Assembly: GCA_013372975.1 (NCBI GenBank) | Contig: JABXIS010000042.1 | Span: 1-64,000, forward strand | Direction of reading: 5' to 3' | DNA from: Alphaproteobacteria bacterium | Lineage (GTDB): Bacteria > Pseudomonadota > Alphaproteobacteria > Sphingomonadales > Kordiimonadaceae | DNA length: 64,000 nucleotides | Shown: piece after piece, positions 30,131 through 40,100 of the stretch | Position numbering within the stretch: position 1 is the stretch's first letter | How the letters are laid out: each line of letters starts with the position of its first letter | Notes under the pieces: generated by a model | Databases searched by the model: none | What the model was told of the DNA's origin: nothing | The model's input: only the letters and a program-made list of their open reading frames with translations | Position numbers and translations under genes: made by a program

Positions 30131-31093
30131 ATGCCACTAAAAATGATTCACGTCATCCTGCCAGCTGCTGCCGAAAACCATATTCGGAATATAGCGGCAA
30201 ACAATAGCGTCATTTCTTGTGAAAAGGGTGACACACTTGACGGTGATCATGTGGAATATCACTTGCTGACCCAGCCAGGTGAACGGCAGATCGTGATTGA
30301 TTCCCTGCAAAAGCTGCTGGGAACCTCCAGCCGCTCTCGCATCAATATTATGCCTGTGGAAGCCACACTGCCTGACGTTGAGATTCAGGCCACGGGGGAT
30401 ACACGCGAGGAATTGATGATCAAGATGCGGCAGGGTGCTTCGCTGGACGGCAATTATCTGATGCTGACGTTCCTTTCCACCGTGGTTGCGCTCATTGGGT
30501 TGTTGCAGGACAATGTGGCAGTGGTCATTGGTGCAATGGTTATCGCACCACTTCTGGGGCCTAACCTGGCGTTTGCCTTCGGCACTTCGCTGGGCGACAA
30601 GAAGTTGATGACACAGGCGTTTACAACAGCGCTTGGCGGCATGGCAATGGCCATATCAATCTCTGCAATTGTTGGGTTTATCTGGGGTTCGGTACCGGAA
30701 AGCCGTGAGATGCTTGGCCGTACGGCTGTGGGCCTTGACGGTATGGCACTGGCGGCGGCATCCGGCATCGCGGGCGTCCTGTCGCTCACGTCTGGCTTAT
30801 CCATGACTCTTGTCGGGGTGATGGTTGCTGTAGCTTTGTTACCGCCTGCAGCCACGTTTGGGTATATGCTCGGCCTTCAGGAATGGAAGATGGCAAATGG
30901 GGCGTTATTGCTGCTTATAGTGAATGTGGTGTGTGTGAACCTTTCAGGCTTGCTCGTTTTCTTTGCCAAGGGCGTCAAGCCGCGCCTTTGGTTTGAACGC
31001 CGCATGGCCAAACCTTTCCTGCTGTCAGGCATGGCTATTTGGTCAGGTTTGTTGCTTCTTCTTATTTTTGTCATAGGCGTTACACCACGCTGA
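30131..31093 (+). CDS. DUF389 (TIGR00341-type) membrane protein
   Basis: Predicted inner-membrane protein of unknown function, 320 residues from ATG 30131 with a strong GGGGGAGGAG upstream. The N-terminal 100 residues are soluble; DUF389 follows with the typical FLSTVVALIGLLQDN, VVIGAMVIAPLLGPNLAFAF and TLVGVMVAVALLPPAATFG, giving about six to seven helices. A ligA-proximal position is not informative. Some relatives are annotated as hydrophobic-domain proteins near transport systems; no role can be assigned. Confidence 0.88.
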   Translation: MPLKMIHVILPAAAENHIRNIAANNSVISCEKGDTLDGDHVEYHLLTQPGERQIVIDSLQKLLGTSSRSRINIMPVEATLPDVEIQATGDTREELMIKMRQGASLDGNYLMLTFLSTVVALIGLLQDNVAVVIGAMVIAPLLGPNLAFAFGTSLGDKKLMTQAFTTALGGMAMAISISAIVGFIWGSVPESREMLGRTAVGLDGMALAAASGIAGVLSLTSGLSMTLVGVMVAVALLPPAATFGYMLGLQEWKMANGALLLLIVNVVCVNLSGLLVFFAKGVKPRLWFERRMAKPFLLSGMAIWSGLLLLLIFVIGVTPR

Positions 31094-31153
31094 CATATTC
31101 CTGCGACATTCTGATACAATTATTCGCATATCGGGACCCTTTGTCTTTTAAGC

Positions 31154-31170
31154 TATGCGTTTAACGCATA
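31154..31170. promoter_or_regulatory. Palindrome TATGCGTT-T-AACGCATA upstream of a small gene
   Basis: Perfect 8-base inverted repeat around a single T, 110 bases before the start of the glycine-tailed protein gene. A related TGCGTTTTTAACG lies about 16 bases later and a palindrome AATCATGATT sits at 31198-31207, so the region is a plausible regulator site. Confidence 0.5.
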
Positions 31171-31280
31171 CCTAGTTTGCGTTTTTAACGACTTCTTAAT
31201 CATGATTGATCGGCCTATCTAAGGCGCGTCAGCAGGGGCTGACATGCCAGAGAGGCAACAGTTGGTTAAGGAGAAAACCA

Positions 31281-31607
31281 ATGACAACGACAGCAAAAAC
31301 AAATGAAAAAATCGCTGCTTTCAGCTTTATGGGCCTGCTTGCAAGCGAAGGTAAAATTCCAGGCGTTGATAGCGCTTCCGCAGACAAAGAGTTCTTTCTG
31401 GTAGCAACTGAAGAGCTGGCTCGCGAAGCTGTATCCGACCTGACTGCTACTGGTGATTTCTTCAGCCTGATGGTTGAAAACGGCATGATGAGTGCAGAGG
31501 TTGCTCGCAAGCCACGTCAGTTCAAAATCACCCGCCCACGTGGCCTTGGTGGCGATTTTGGCGGCATGACTGGTGGTGCCTTCGGCGGCGGTGCATTCGC
31601 CCATTAA
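31281..31607 (+). CDS. Small unknown protein with glycine-rich tail
   Basis: A 108-residue protein that I do not recognise. The start at 31281 has TAAGGAG; the frame to 31206 is rejected. The first 85 residues look helical and acidic (NEKIAAFSFMGLLASEGKIPG, EFFLVATEELAREAVSD). The tail is Gly/Phe-rich (GLGGDFGGMTGGAFGGGAF). Codon choice is like that of groEL and the porin, pointing to high expression. It has its own upstream palindrome and its own terminator, so it is a single-gene unit. No signal peptide or membrane segment is seen. Confidence 0.8.
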   Translation: MTTTAKTNEKIAAFSFMGLLASEGKIPGVDSASADKEFFLVATEELAREAVSDLTATGDFFSLMVENGMMSAEVARKPRQFKITRPRGLGGDFGGMTGGAFGGGAFAH

Positions 31608-31611
31608 TTTC

Positions 31612-31637
31612 AGGCCGGTTTCAAACTGGCCTTTTCA
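31612..31637 (+). terminator. Terminator after the glycine-tailed protein gene
   Basis: AGGCCGGTTT and AAACTGGCCT pair over 8-10 bp (one wobble) and run into TTTT. A second hairpin at 31695-31719 (AAAGCACC/GGTGCTTT) near the prmA stop lacks a T tract on the minus strand. Confidence 0.7.
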
Positions 31638-31717
31638 AAGTTTCCCTGTGGGGCAGCCTTCCTTCTCCTGAAATAGGGCTGGCCCACCCTTCCCAAAGCA
31701 CCTTTTCCCGGGGTGCT

Positions 31718-32626
31718 TTATGGCTTGCGCAATGTAAGCGCGAGCCATTCCCCTTTCTCTACTCTGCCCAGAGATACTAGTCCTCGAGACCCATAGGCCT
31801 CGAGGACTTCTTTTTCCTGCGTTACAAGAAGCCCAGAAAGCACGAGTGTGCCGCCTGAAGCCAGTGCATCCACAATATCGCCAGCGAGACTGATCAGGGG
31901 CCCGGCAAGGATGTTGGCGGTGATCAGTTCAAAGGGTTTTTCGCCGTCAAAGGCCGGATTATCAAGGCCCGGTGCCGCGACGAGCGCCATGCCCGGCTTG
32001 TCCTCGCCTATGGCGCGGGCGATACCTTCATTGATATCGATATTCTCTGCCGTAACCTCAACGGCGATCGGATCAATATCGCTTGCCACAATCTTCAGGG
32101 CTGGCCATACCTTCTGGGCCGCCAGCGCCAGAACGCCAGAGCCCGTGCCCAGGTCCAGCATGGTGTTTGGCACGAGGTTGCCCGCGAGGTCGTCCAACAC
32201 TTCAAGGCAGGCCGATGTGGTTTCATGTTTGCCCGTGCCAAACGCCTGGCCAGCGTCGATCTGCAGATTGATAGCGTCTGGCTTTTTTTTGTCGGCGTCG
32301 TGGGAGCCATAAACAAAGAAACGGCCTGCTTCTACGGGGGCGAGCAGTTTCTGGCTTTCGCTGACCCAGTCTTTATTTTCCACCGCCGCGAAGTCATATG
32401 ACCAGCCAGCAAGTTTTGCGCGCTCCAGTATTGCAGTCAGGAAATCGTCTGCCGGTTTTTCAGCAAAAAACACTTCCACACGCCACATTGGGCTGCCGTC
32501 CTGCTCGAAATAGGAGAGCGTCGGCGGAAATTCGCCGCGTTCGTCTGCCACGGCTTCGAGGCAGTTTTCCAGCTTGAGGGCCTGATCCACATGCAATTCG
32601 CCGCTGAGGCACCAGATATCGCTCAC
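31718..32626 (-). CDS. prmA: Ribosomal protein L11 methyltransferase
   Basis: SAM-dependent methyltransferase that modifies L11. From GTG 32626, with GGAGAG eight bases upstream, the protein has 302 residues. The N-terminal L11-binding part is followed by QIDAGQAFGTGKHETT and the SAM loop MLDLGTGSGVLALAA, with IVASDIDPIAVEV and ITANILAGPLISLA as later motifs. The open frame reaches 32674, inside uvrD, and is not used. It follows uvrD by 16 bases on the same strand. Confidence 0.94.
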   Translation of the reverse strand: MSDIWCLSGELHVDQALKLENCLEAVADERGEFPPTLSYFEQDGSPMWRVEVFFAEKPADDFLTAILERAKLAGWSYDFAAVENKDWVSESQKLLAPVEAGRFFVYGSHDADKKKPDAINLQIDAGQAFGTGKHETTSACLEVLDDLAGNLVPNTMLDLGTGSGVLALAAQKVWPALKIVASDIDPIAVEVTAENIDINEGIARAIGEDKPGMALVAAPGLDNPAFDGEKPFELITANILAGPLISLAGDIVDALASGGTLVLSGLLVTQEKEVLEAYGSRGLVSLGRVEKGEWLALTLRKP

Positions 32627-32642
32627 ATTACTCTCCGTTTTT

Positions 32643-35009
32643 TCAGGCGCGGGTGACGAAACTATCAACCACACGCTTGCTTCCAGCCTTGTCGAATGCC
32701 ACGAGCAACTTGTTGCCCTCCACGTCTTCGATCATGCCGTAGCCGAATTTGTCATGGAATACCCGCTCGCCGACGGCGAAATCGCTCACTTCTGCTGGCT
32801 TCTTAGCCTTCTTGGGACGGCTGGGTTTCATGGTGATGGTTGTCGGTTCCTTGCGACGGTTGCGATAACCAAAATCTTTTTGTTCCTGTCGCCATGTCTG
32901 CGCGCGTTGCCAACCGGGGCCATATTTGTCGCCACCCGACGTGAAGTATCCCTCGTCGGAGAAATCTTCACCCCAGCCGCCACGGCTTTGGCGCTGGTTG
33001 CCGTACAGGCCCTGGTTCGATTCCATTTCGATATGGTCTTGGGGCAGTTCATCTATGAAGCGGCTTGGGAGGCTTGATTGCCATTGGCCGAACACCTGCC
33101 GGTTGCCAGCAAAATAGATGAGCGCTTTTTTCTTGGCGCGGGTGATGCCCACATAGGCCAGCCTGCGCTCTTCCTCCAGCCCCTTGACGCCGGTTTCATC
33201 CAGCGCGCGCTGGTTAGGGAACAGGCCTTCCTCCCAACCAGGCAGGAAAACTGTGTCGAATTCAAGCCCCTTGGCGGCATGCAGCGTCATCAGCGAAACC
33301 TTTTCGTTGGTTTCGTTGCTGTCATTTTCCATCACAAGGGAAATATGCTCCAGATAACCGCCCAGATTCTCGAACTCGCCCATGGCTGACACCATTTCCT
33401 TCACGTTTTCAAGCTTGCCGGGCGCTTCCGGGGATTTGTCGTTCTGCCACATCTCCATATAGCCCGATTCTTCGAGCATAATTTCGGCCACTTCCACATG
33501 GCTGTGGGTGTGCAGCATGGCGCGCCAGCGATCAAAATCATCCATCAGGCGGGCGAGTGTGTTGCGTGCGGCAGGTCTGAGCGTATCCATGCCACACAGT
33601 TGCCGTGCCGCATAGGGTAGGGACACATTGTGCGCCTGAGCCACCTGATGCACTTTCTGGATGCTGGCGGTGCCGAGGCCTCTTTTGGGCACATTCACGA
33701 TGCGCTCAAAGGCCAGCGCGTCATCCGGTTGGTTGATGACCCGAAGGTAGGCCATCACATCGCGGATTTCGGCACGCTCATAGAAGCGTGGGCCGCCCAC
33801 AACGCGGTAGGGCACACCAAGGGTGATCAGGCGTTCCTCGAATTCGCGCATCTGGAAGCCTGTGCGCACAAGGATCGCGATTTCCGAAAGCGTATGCTGT
33901 TTGCTTTGCAGGTTTTCGATTTCCTCGCAGATGGAGCGGGCTTCTTCGGGGCCGTCCCACACGCCTTTAACCGTTACCTTTTCGCCGTCGCCTGCGTCCG
34001 TCCAGAGGGTTTTACCTAGGCGGCCTTCGTTCGCAGTAATCAGTGATGAAGCGGCGGCTAGGATATGGCCGGTGGAGCGGTAATTCTGCTCAAGCCGCAC
34101 AACGGTGGCACCCGGGAAATCGGTTGAAAACTTCAGGATGTTGCCGACTTCAGCACCGCGCCAGCCATAGATAGATTGATCATCATCACCCACGCAGCAG
34201 ATATTCTTGCTGGCTTGTGCCAGAAGGCGCAGCCACAGATATTGCGAAACGTTGGTATCCTGATACTCGTCCACCAAAATATAGCGGAACTGGTTGTGAT
34301 AGTTTTTAAGCACGTCAGGGTGTGCCTGAAAGATCGTGATCACATGCATCAACAGGTCGCCAAAGTCACAGGCGTTCAGGATTTTTAGGCGCTCCTGATA
34401 GGAGCGATAGAGCTTGCCGCCAAGGCCGTTTGCATAGGCGAAGGATTCACCCTCTGGCACTTTCTCAGGCGTGAGAGCCTTGTTTTTCCAGCGGTCGATC
34501 AGACCGGCAAGCTGGCGCGCTGGCCAGCGCTTGTCGTCGATATTCTCGGCTTGAATAAGCTGTTTCAACAGTCTGATCTGGTCATCTGTATCGAGAATGG
34601 AGAAGTTGGATTGCAGCCCCACAAGCTCGGCGTGACGGCGCAGGATTTTTACGCAGATCGAGTGGAAGGTACCGATCCACATGCCTTCCACGGGGCGACC
34701 AATCACGCGGGCTACACGGTCCTGCATTTCCTTGGCTGCCTTGTTCGTGAAGGTTACCGCCAGAATGTTCCAGGGTGCGGCTCGGCCGGTGGTCATAAGA
34801 TGCCCCAGCCGTGTGGTCAGCACGCGTGTTTTGCCGGTGCCGGCGCCGGCAAGCACAAGCACAGGGCCATCGGCTGCCAAAACCGCATCTCGCTGTGGCT
34901 TGTTCAGCCCGTCAAGGTATGGCGGCTCCAGATCATAGGGATCGGCGGCGGGTGCGGCGGGAGCTGCAGGCGCAAGGTCATCAAGGTCAAAAGGATCGTC
35001 ACTCATCAT
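32643..35009 (-). CDS. uvrD: UvrD/PcrA-type ATP-dependent DNA helicase
   Basis: Superfamily 1A 3'-5' helicase for nucleotide excision and mismatch repair. The 788 residues show motif I GAGTGKTRVL, motif Ia VTFTNKAAKEMQ, motif II VDEYQDTN, motif III GDDDQSIYGWRGA, motif IV VRLEQNYRST, motif V MTLHAAKGLEFDTVFLPGWE and motif VI RRLAYVGITRAKK. The C-terminal 100 residues end in a Tudor-like block (GERVFHDKFGYGMIEDVEGN) as in PcrA. Two Met codons at the start (35007-35009, 35004-35006) are equivalent. Confidence 0.96.
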   Translation of the reverse strand: MMSDDPFDLDDLAPAAPAAPAADPYDLEPPYLDGLNKPQRDAVLAADGPVLVLAGAGTGKTRVLTTRLGHLMTTGRAAPWNILAVTFTNKAAKEMQDRVARVIGRPVEGMWIGTFHSICVKILRRHAELVGLQSNFSILDTDDQIRLLKQLIQAENIDDKRWPARQLAGLIDRWKNKALTPEKVPEGESFAYANGLGGKLYRSYQERLKILNACDFGDLLMHVITIFQAHPDVLKNYHNQFRYILVDEYQDTNVSQYLWLRLLAQASKNICCVGDDDQSIYGWRGAEVGNILKFSTDFPGATVVRLEQNYRSTGHILAAASSLITANEGRLGKTLWTDAGDGEKVTVKGVWDGPEEARSICEEIENLQSKQHTLSEIAILVRTGFQMREFEERLITLGVPYRVVGGPRFYERAEIRDVMAYLRVINQPDDALAFERIVNVPKRGLGTASIQKVHQVAQAHNVSLPYAARQLCGMDTLRPAARNTLARLMDDFDRWRAMLHTHSHVEVAEIMLEESGYMEMWQNDKSPEAPGKLENVKEMVSAMGEFENLGGYLEHISLVMENDSNETNEKVSLMTLHAAKGLEFDTVFLPGWEEGLFPNQRALDETGVKGLEEERRLAYVGITRAKKKALIYFAGNRQVFGQWQSSLPSRFIDELPQDHIEMESNQGLYGNQRQSRGGWGEDFSDEGYFTSGGDKYGPGWQRAQTWRQEQKDFGYRNRRKEPTTITMKPSRPKKAKKPAEVSDFAVGERVFHDKFGYGMIEDVEGNKLLVAFDKAGSKRVVDSFVTRA

Positions 35010-35081
35010 GAGGCGTCTATAGCACCGGGTGGGGCCGACGAAAAGCAGACAATGAGAACATTTTGTGAACGCGGCCCAAGT

Positions 35082-36887
35082 CTAGGCGCGGCGGCCCATT
35101 TTATGATCCTGCCCTTGGCTCTCAAGTAGCGCGCGATTGTATTCCTTCATCACGTCGCGGTGGCGAATCAAACCAACCACTACATTTTCCTGCTCTGGCG
35201 AGATCACAGGCAGCACGTCTTCCCCGCTCATTTCAAGGCGGTGCAGGGCAAGCTGGAGTGGGTCGGTTGATTTCACCCGCTGTGGCATTTCGCGCATAAA
35301 TTCGGCAACTGGTGTTCTTGCTGTTTCGGGGTTTTTGAAGATGTCTGGCGGTAATTGGCTGAAGGTGAGCCCGCCTGTCATATGCCCGGCTTCATCGGTG
35401 ACAACCAAGAGGCCTCCGCCTTGAGTAACCAGAAGCTCGCGCGCGGCTTCTGCGGGTTCCTGATCGCGTACAGTGAAGAAATCCCTTGTCATATGATCAG
35501 CTACACGGGCTGATTTCAGGAGATAAGTGGCTTTGCCACCCTCAAGCCGGACACCCCGGTTCGCCAGTTGCATCAGGAAGAACGATCGTTCGAAGAAAGC
35601 GCTGGTAACCATGCTGGAAATGGCAGATGCGATCATCACTGCAATGGTGACATTATAATCGCCTGTGATTTCGAACACGATCAGCATGGTAGAAATGGGC
35701 GCGCCCAAAACGGCACTGGCAACTGCCCCCATACCCACCACGGCATACAATCCGGGTGTGGAGGCCAGATCAGGGAAGATCGCAGCCGCGACAATGCCGA
35801 AAGCACCACCTGTCATGGCGCCCAGGAAAAGAGAAGGCGAGAAAACGCCGCCGCCAAAGCGGCCACTGTAGGAGATAACCGTGGCCGCCATTTTGGCCAC
35901 CATCAGCGAAATCAACAGATCCGCGCTATATTCGCCGTTCAGCGCCCGACTGGTGGCTTCATAGCCCACGCTGAGGACTTCAGGGTACCAAAGGGCGATA
36001 ATGCCAACAAAGAAGCCGGCCACGGCAGGCTGCAGCCAGTAGGGAATTTTACCAAGCTTGATCCGGAGCTGATCGCCCCAATTGAGGCCTGACATGAAGG
36101 TAACGGCAACAAAAGCAGCGACAATGCCCAGCAGGAAGAAGGCGGGGAACTCCCAAAAGCTGGCGATGATATATTCGGAGGTCTCAAATGCAGGGAAGTT
36201 ACCCAAGTGCGCCCGGCTCACCAGCGTGCCGGCGATGGCCGCAATCACGATCGGGGCAAAGGTATGCAGCGCATAATGCCCGATGATAACCTCGAGCGCG
36301 AAGAAAACCCCCGCAATCGGAGCATTGAAGGAGGCGGCTACGGCAGATGCCACGCCGCACCCCAACAGTGTACGCGCGGCAGAGGCATTCAGATGCAAAA
36401 CGCGGGTAATTGAGGAGGCCAGTGTTGCTCCTAAATGAACCACAGGCCCCTCACGGCCCATCGAGGCCCCGGAACCCAGGGAAACGACCGTGGTAATGGC
36501 GCTGAGGATTCCGCTTTTGAGGCCCAGACGCCCATTCTGCAAGGCGGCCGATTCAATAACGTTTGGGACGCCACGAGCCTGATGCTTGCCGATGAAACGC
36601 AAAAGCTGCCCTACCACCAGCCCGCCGCCCACGAGGGCAGCCATAATGTGCCAGGCGGGCAATCCCTTGGCGCCTGTGGCGAGCTCTGCTTCATTGAGAC
36701 CGTATATCAGTTCGAGAAGCGCACCAATGCCCAGGTAGAAGGCAATGGCGGCATAGCCCGCAACGACACCGACGATAATAGCAAGAACGGTGATGGCACC
36801 GAATTCATATCCACCGGCAGAGAAGAGGGTAGTCCGAACACGACGGCGCAAACGGGCCGCAAAGCCTTTTTTGTGCCCTTTTGCCAT
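35082..36887 (-). CDS. ClC-family chloride channel or transporter with CBS domains
   Basis: Inner-membrane ClC protein of 601 residues with C-terminal CBS pair (MTRDFFTVRDQEPAEAAREL and LALHRLEMSGEDVLPVISPE). Selectivity-filter segments are GSGASMGREGP (gate Glu146) and FNAPIAGVFFALEV. GRFGGGVFSPSLFLGAMTGG is also conserved. The position matching the internal proton glutamate of E. coli ClC (second Glu of FIIEEM) is Val200 here, and the central-serine motif GSGIP is replaced by ARGVP. Such replacements occur in channel-type ClCs, so it may be a channel rather than a Cl-/H+ exchanger. Divergent from the AsmA gene. Confidence 0.92.
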   Translation of the reverse strand: MAKGHKKGFAARLRRRVRTTLFSAGGYEFGAITVLAIIVGVVAGYAAIAFYLGIGALLELIYGLNEAELATGAKGLPAWHIMAALVGGGLVVGQLLRFIGKHQARGVPNVIESAALQNGRLGLKSGILSAITTVVSLGSGASMGREGPVVHLGATLASSITRVLHLNASAARTLLGCGVASAVAASFNAPIAGVFFALEVIIGHYALHTFAPIVIAAIAGTLVSRAHLGNFPAFETSEYIIASFWEFPAFFLLGIVAAFVAVTFMSGLNWGDQLRIKLGKIPYWLQPAVAGFFVGIIALWYPEVLSVGYEATSRALNGEYSADLLISLMVAKMAATVISYSGRFGGGVFSPSLFLGAMTGGAFGIVAAAIFPDLASTPGLYAVVGMGAVASAVLGAPISTMLIVFEITGDYNVTIAVMIASAISSMVTSAFFERSFFLMQLANRGVRLEGGKATYLLKSARVADHMTRDFFTVRDQEPAEAARELLVTQGGGLLVVTDEAGHMTGGLTFSQLPPDIFKNPETARTPVAEFMREMPQRVKSTDPLQLALHRLEMSGEDVLPVISPEQENVVVGLIRHRDVMKEYNRALLESQGQDHKMGRRA

Positions 36888-37119
36888 GAACTACCTCACC
36901 TAGCTGTGTGCCGCAGACATACAGATTGTTTCGCCAGCGTTACTACAATCTGCACAACTGAAATACAAAGATTTACCGTACCTTAGTGGCAGCGGATAAA
37001 AAGGTTAAGCAGATTCGCCCTACCCATGCCGCAATCTTTGCCCAAGATTCAATCACCCCTTGTAAATGCTGTTTGGTTTGCGCAGTGTGATGTGAGATTT
37101 GCCGAAATCGGAGCTTGGT

Positions 37120-40100
37120 GTGACCACAGGGAAAATTACAAAACTTCTCTATTGGATTGCGGGTAGCCTTATCGCGCTGCTGGTTGCGGCTTCTGTTGCG
37201 ATCAGTTTTGTCGATTGGAACCAATATCGGGGGCTACTGGCTGGGATGGCCTCTTCGCAACTTGGTATGCGCGTTGAACTGGGTGGGCGTGTTGGTGTTT
37301 CCCTGGTGCCGCGACCAGCTGTATCTGCTGAAACTGTTCGATTGTTTCCTGAAGGTGGCTCGGTGTCGGATGTGGTGGCGACAGCCGATCGCATTGAAAT
37401 GCGCCTTGGCCTTGGCGCCTTGCTGCAAGGTAAACTTGCCATTCAACACCTGGGTTTTGACGGCCTTGACCTTGCCCTGCAGGAACAGAATGACGGCTCT
37501 TGGGCAGTGCGTGGGTGGCCTGAACAGGGTGATGCTGGTTCCGATGCAGCCATTCAAATGGAGAGGCTGAATATCGTTGGGGGCACTGTCCATTTTATCG
37601 ATAAAGGGGGCAAGGCCCGGTCTGTCGAGGGGCTGTCTTTTGACCTGGAAGGCAGCTTGCCCACCGGGCCACTTGAATGGGATGGAAGCTTTGTGGTGGC
37701 TGGCCAGCAGGTAACCTCCAGCGGGCGCATGCGACCAAGCCTCAGAGAAGGCGTGTTGGCTTTAAAGACAGACATCGCCCTGCATGGGGGCGAACTGCAG
37801 GTTTCTGGCAGCCTGATGGATGGTGGCTTTTCTGGCCGGGTTCAGGCAAACGGAACGAGCCTGAGACAATTTGGATCATCCTTGAAATCTGTGATGGACG
37901 GGACAGCATATCAGCTACCTGTGCCTGACCAGCCCTTTTCCCTTGATCTTCAAGTAGATAGAAACGCAGGTATTTATAGCCTTGTCAGCAGGACCCTGTC
38001 GGTCGGAGAAACCCGAGGGAGATTGGATCTTTCCGTTGCTGAACGTGAAAAGAACTTTCATGTGGCAGGGACCGCGTCGCTTGGTATTGTGGACTTTTCG
38101 CACTGGTTTGGTGATCAGCCTGAAGTTGACGAGAATTCCAATGCGCAAACGACAGCTAAAACGGCGATCCTGACAGGGGCTCTCGATATTGCAGTCGAAG
38201 GAGTGCGTGTCAACAATGGGCTGGTGCAGCAATTGGATGCAGTGGTTTCGTTCAAGAATGATGGTGCACATATCACCAACTTGCAGGCCTTGTTACCCGG
38301 TGGTTCTGGTTTCTTCTTTGTTGGTAATCTAGGTGCGTCGGGGCAGGGGCAGGGCGCAGTGAAAATTGCGTCAGGAAACCTGCCGGAACTACTTCGCTGG
38401 GTTGGATATGATCCTAAAGGCCGGATACCGGCAGGCCGCCTTGCTACAGCGGAAGTGGAAACCAAGTTGTTGATGGAAGGCGGCTATTGGCAGCTTAGTG
38501 ATCTTGTCAGCCGTGTCGACACCACAAATATTACGGGCACACTTGAGGGGAAGATGGGCGCAGCCTGGCCTTCCCGAGTGGATCTGATTGCTGACACGAT
38601 CAACTTTGATGCCTATCTGCCTCAGAAGGCAAAACGAAAGCCTGTGTCAGACGCGCGGGTTGCGGAGCTGGAGCAGCCGGAAGAGGGTGCAACTTTCAGG
38701 ATCGCTGTAGGTGATATCCTGTTAGGTGGTGCGAAGTATAAGGAAACCAATTTGAAGGCGTCAGTCAGTGATGGTGCGTTCAAGTTTGAGGAGCTGTCTA
38801 CCCGGCAAGGCAATGGAGGGGCCTCATTCTCAGGTACATACAGACCATTTGACGAGGTCGCAGAAATCAATGGTGCTGCAAAACTAACAAATTGGTCCTG
38901 GTCCGTTATTCGATACCTCATGCCGGATATACGGCCTCATATTCGTTCTCTGGGTTTTTTGCAGGTCAATGGTGAAATAACTCTCGCCGGCAGGTTCGAT
39001 AACCTTCATATGTCAGCAGCGCTTGAAGGGCCAGGGAACAAGAAATTGACGACCAGTGGCAATCTAAGCGTTAAAAATGGTGCGCTTGCCGGAATTGATC
39101 TGCAAGGCGGTTTTGAGCACGACAATTTGCGGCGGTTTCTTGCTGGAAATGAACTGCAAGTTTTAAGACCTGTGCCGGTAAAACTGACCTATGCTTTGAC
39201 CAAAGGAGAAGCGAGCAGCGAGACCTTCAGAGTAAGCGGTGACCTGGCGGGCGGCCAATTGACGGCGGAAGGCCAGCGAACAGACGACGGCCGTGAAGTT
39301 GCGGTAACGTATGACCACCGGCGGGCAAGAGACGTTGCTGGCTTGTTAGGTATGCCTGCTGACTCGTTTGCGCAGAACCAGGCGATCCGAGGCACAGGTG
39401 TTGTTTCGTTGCAGGGTAGTGGTTGGGCCATACGGTCCATGGATGTTAGAAGTGGCAGTGCTCACATTCGGGGAAATCTTACTCATTCTGGTACGACAGG
39501 ACTTGATGGTAACCTTACATTGGAAGGACTTTCCTATTCGCGCGCGTTGAATGAACCAGAAAGCTCAGATTTCTCGGGTTCTCCTCAAATTTCGCCGACC
39601 TTGTTCCAATATGCGGGGCAGGTGGGGCTATCAGTTCAAGGAGCTCAATTGTTCGGCCAGACGATATCGGCTCCCAACGCCACCCTGGTAATGGGTGACG
39701 GAATTATTCGTTTTGACCTGGGCGAGAACGCGATCGTGAACGGCGCGGTGTCAAAGATAAAATTGGACCTGCAATCAGATAATCAGATCTTGGCTCGGGG
39801 CGAACTGGGCTTGCCCTCCATAGATATAGGCCGATTTATGGCTGGAGCTGGTTTGGCGACTGCTGTTGTTGGGCAGGCGGCGCTTGATTTTTCGTTTGAG
39901 GGAAGCGGGGCAACGGTTGACCAAATCCTTGCTTCACTGCGTGGACGTGGCACCATGAAGGGCAACGCAGGGACCTTGAACTTCCTAAGTGTACCATCCC
40001 TTGTCCGTAATATGTCTCAGGCACAGACCGCGAGCGCCTTTCTGGGAGGCGTTGGCAATTGGTTGCGTAACGGCAGCACCAGCTACAGCCAGCTAGAAGC

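Noticed and set aside
32627-32674. Longer start of prmA inside uvrD
   Set aside because: GTG 32626 has a good ribosome site and matches the family start; the longer form would overlap uvrD.
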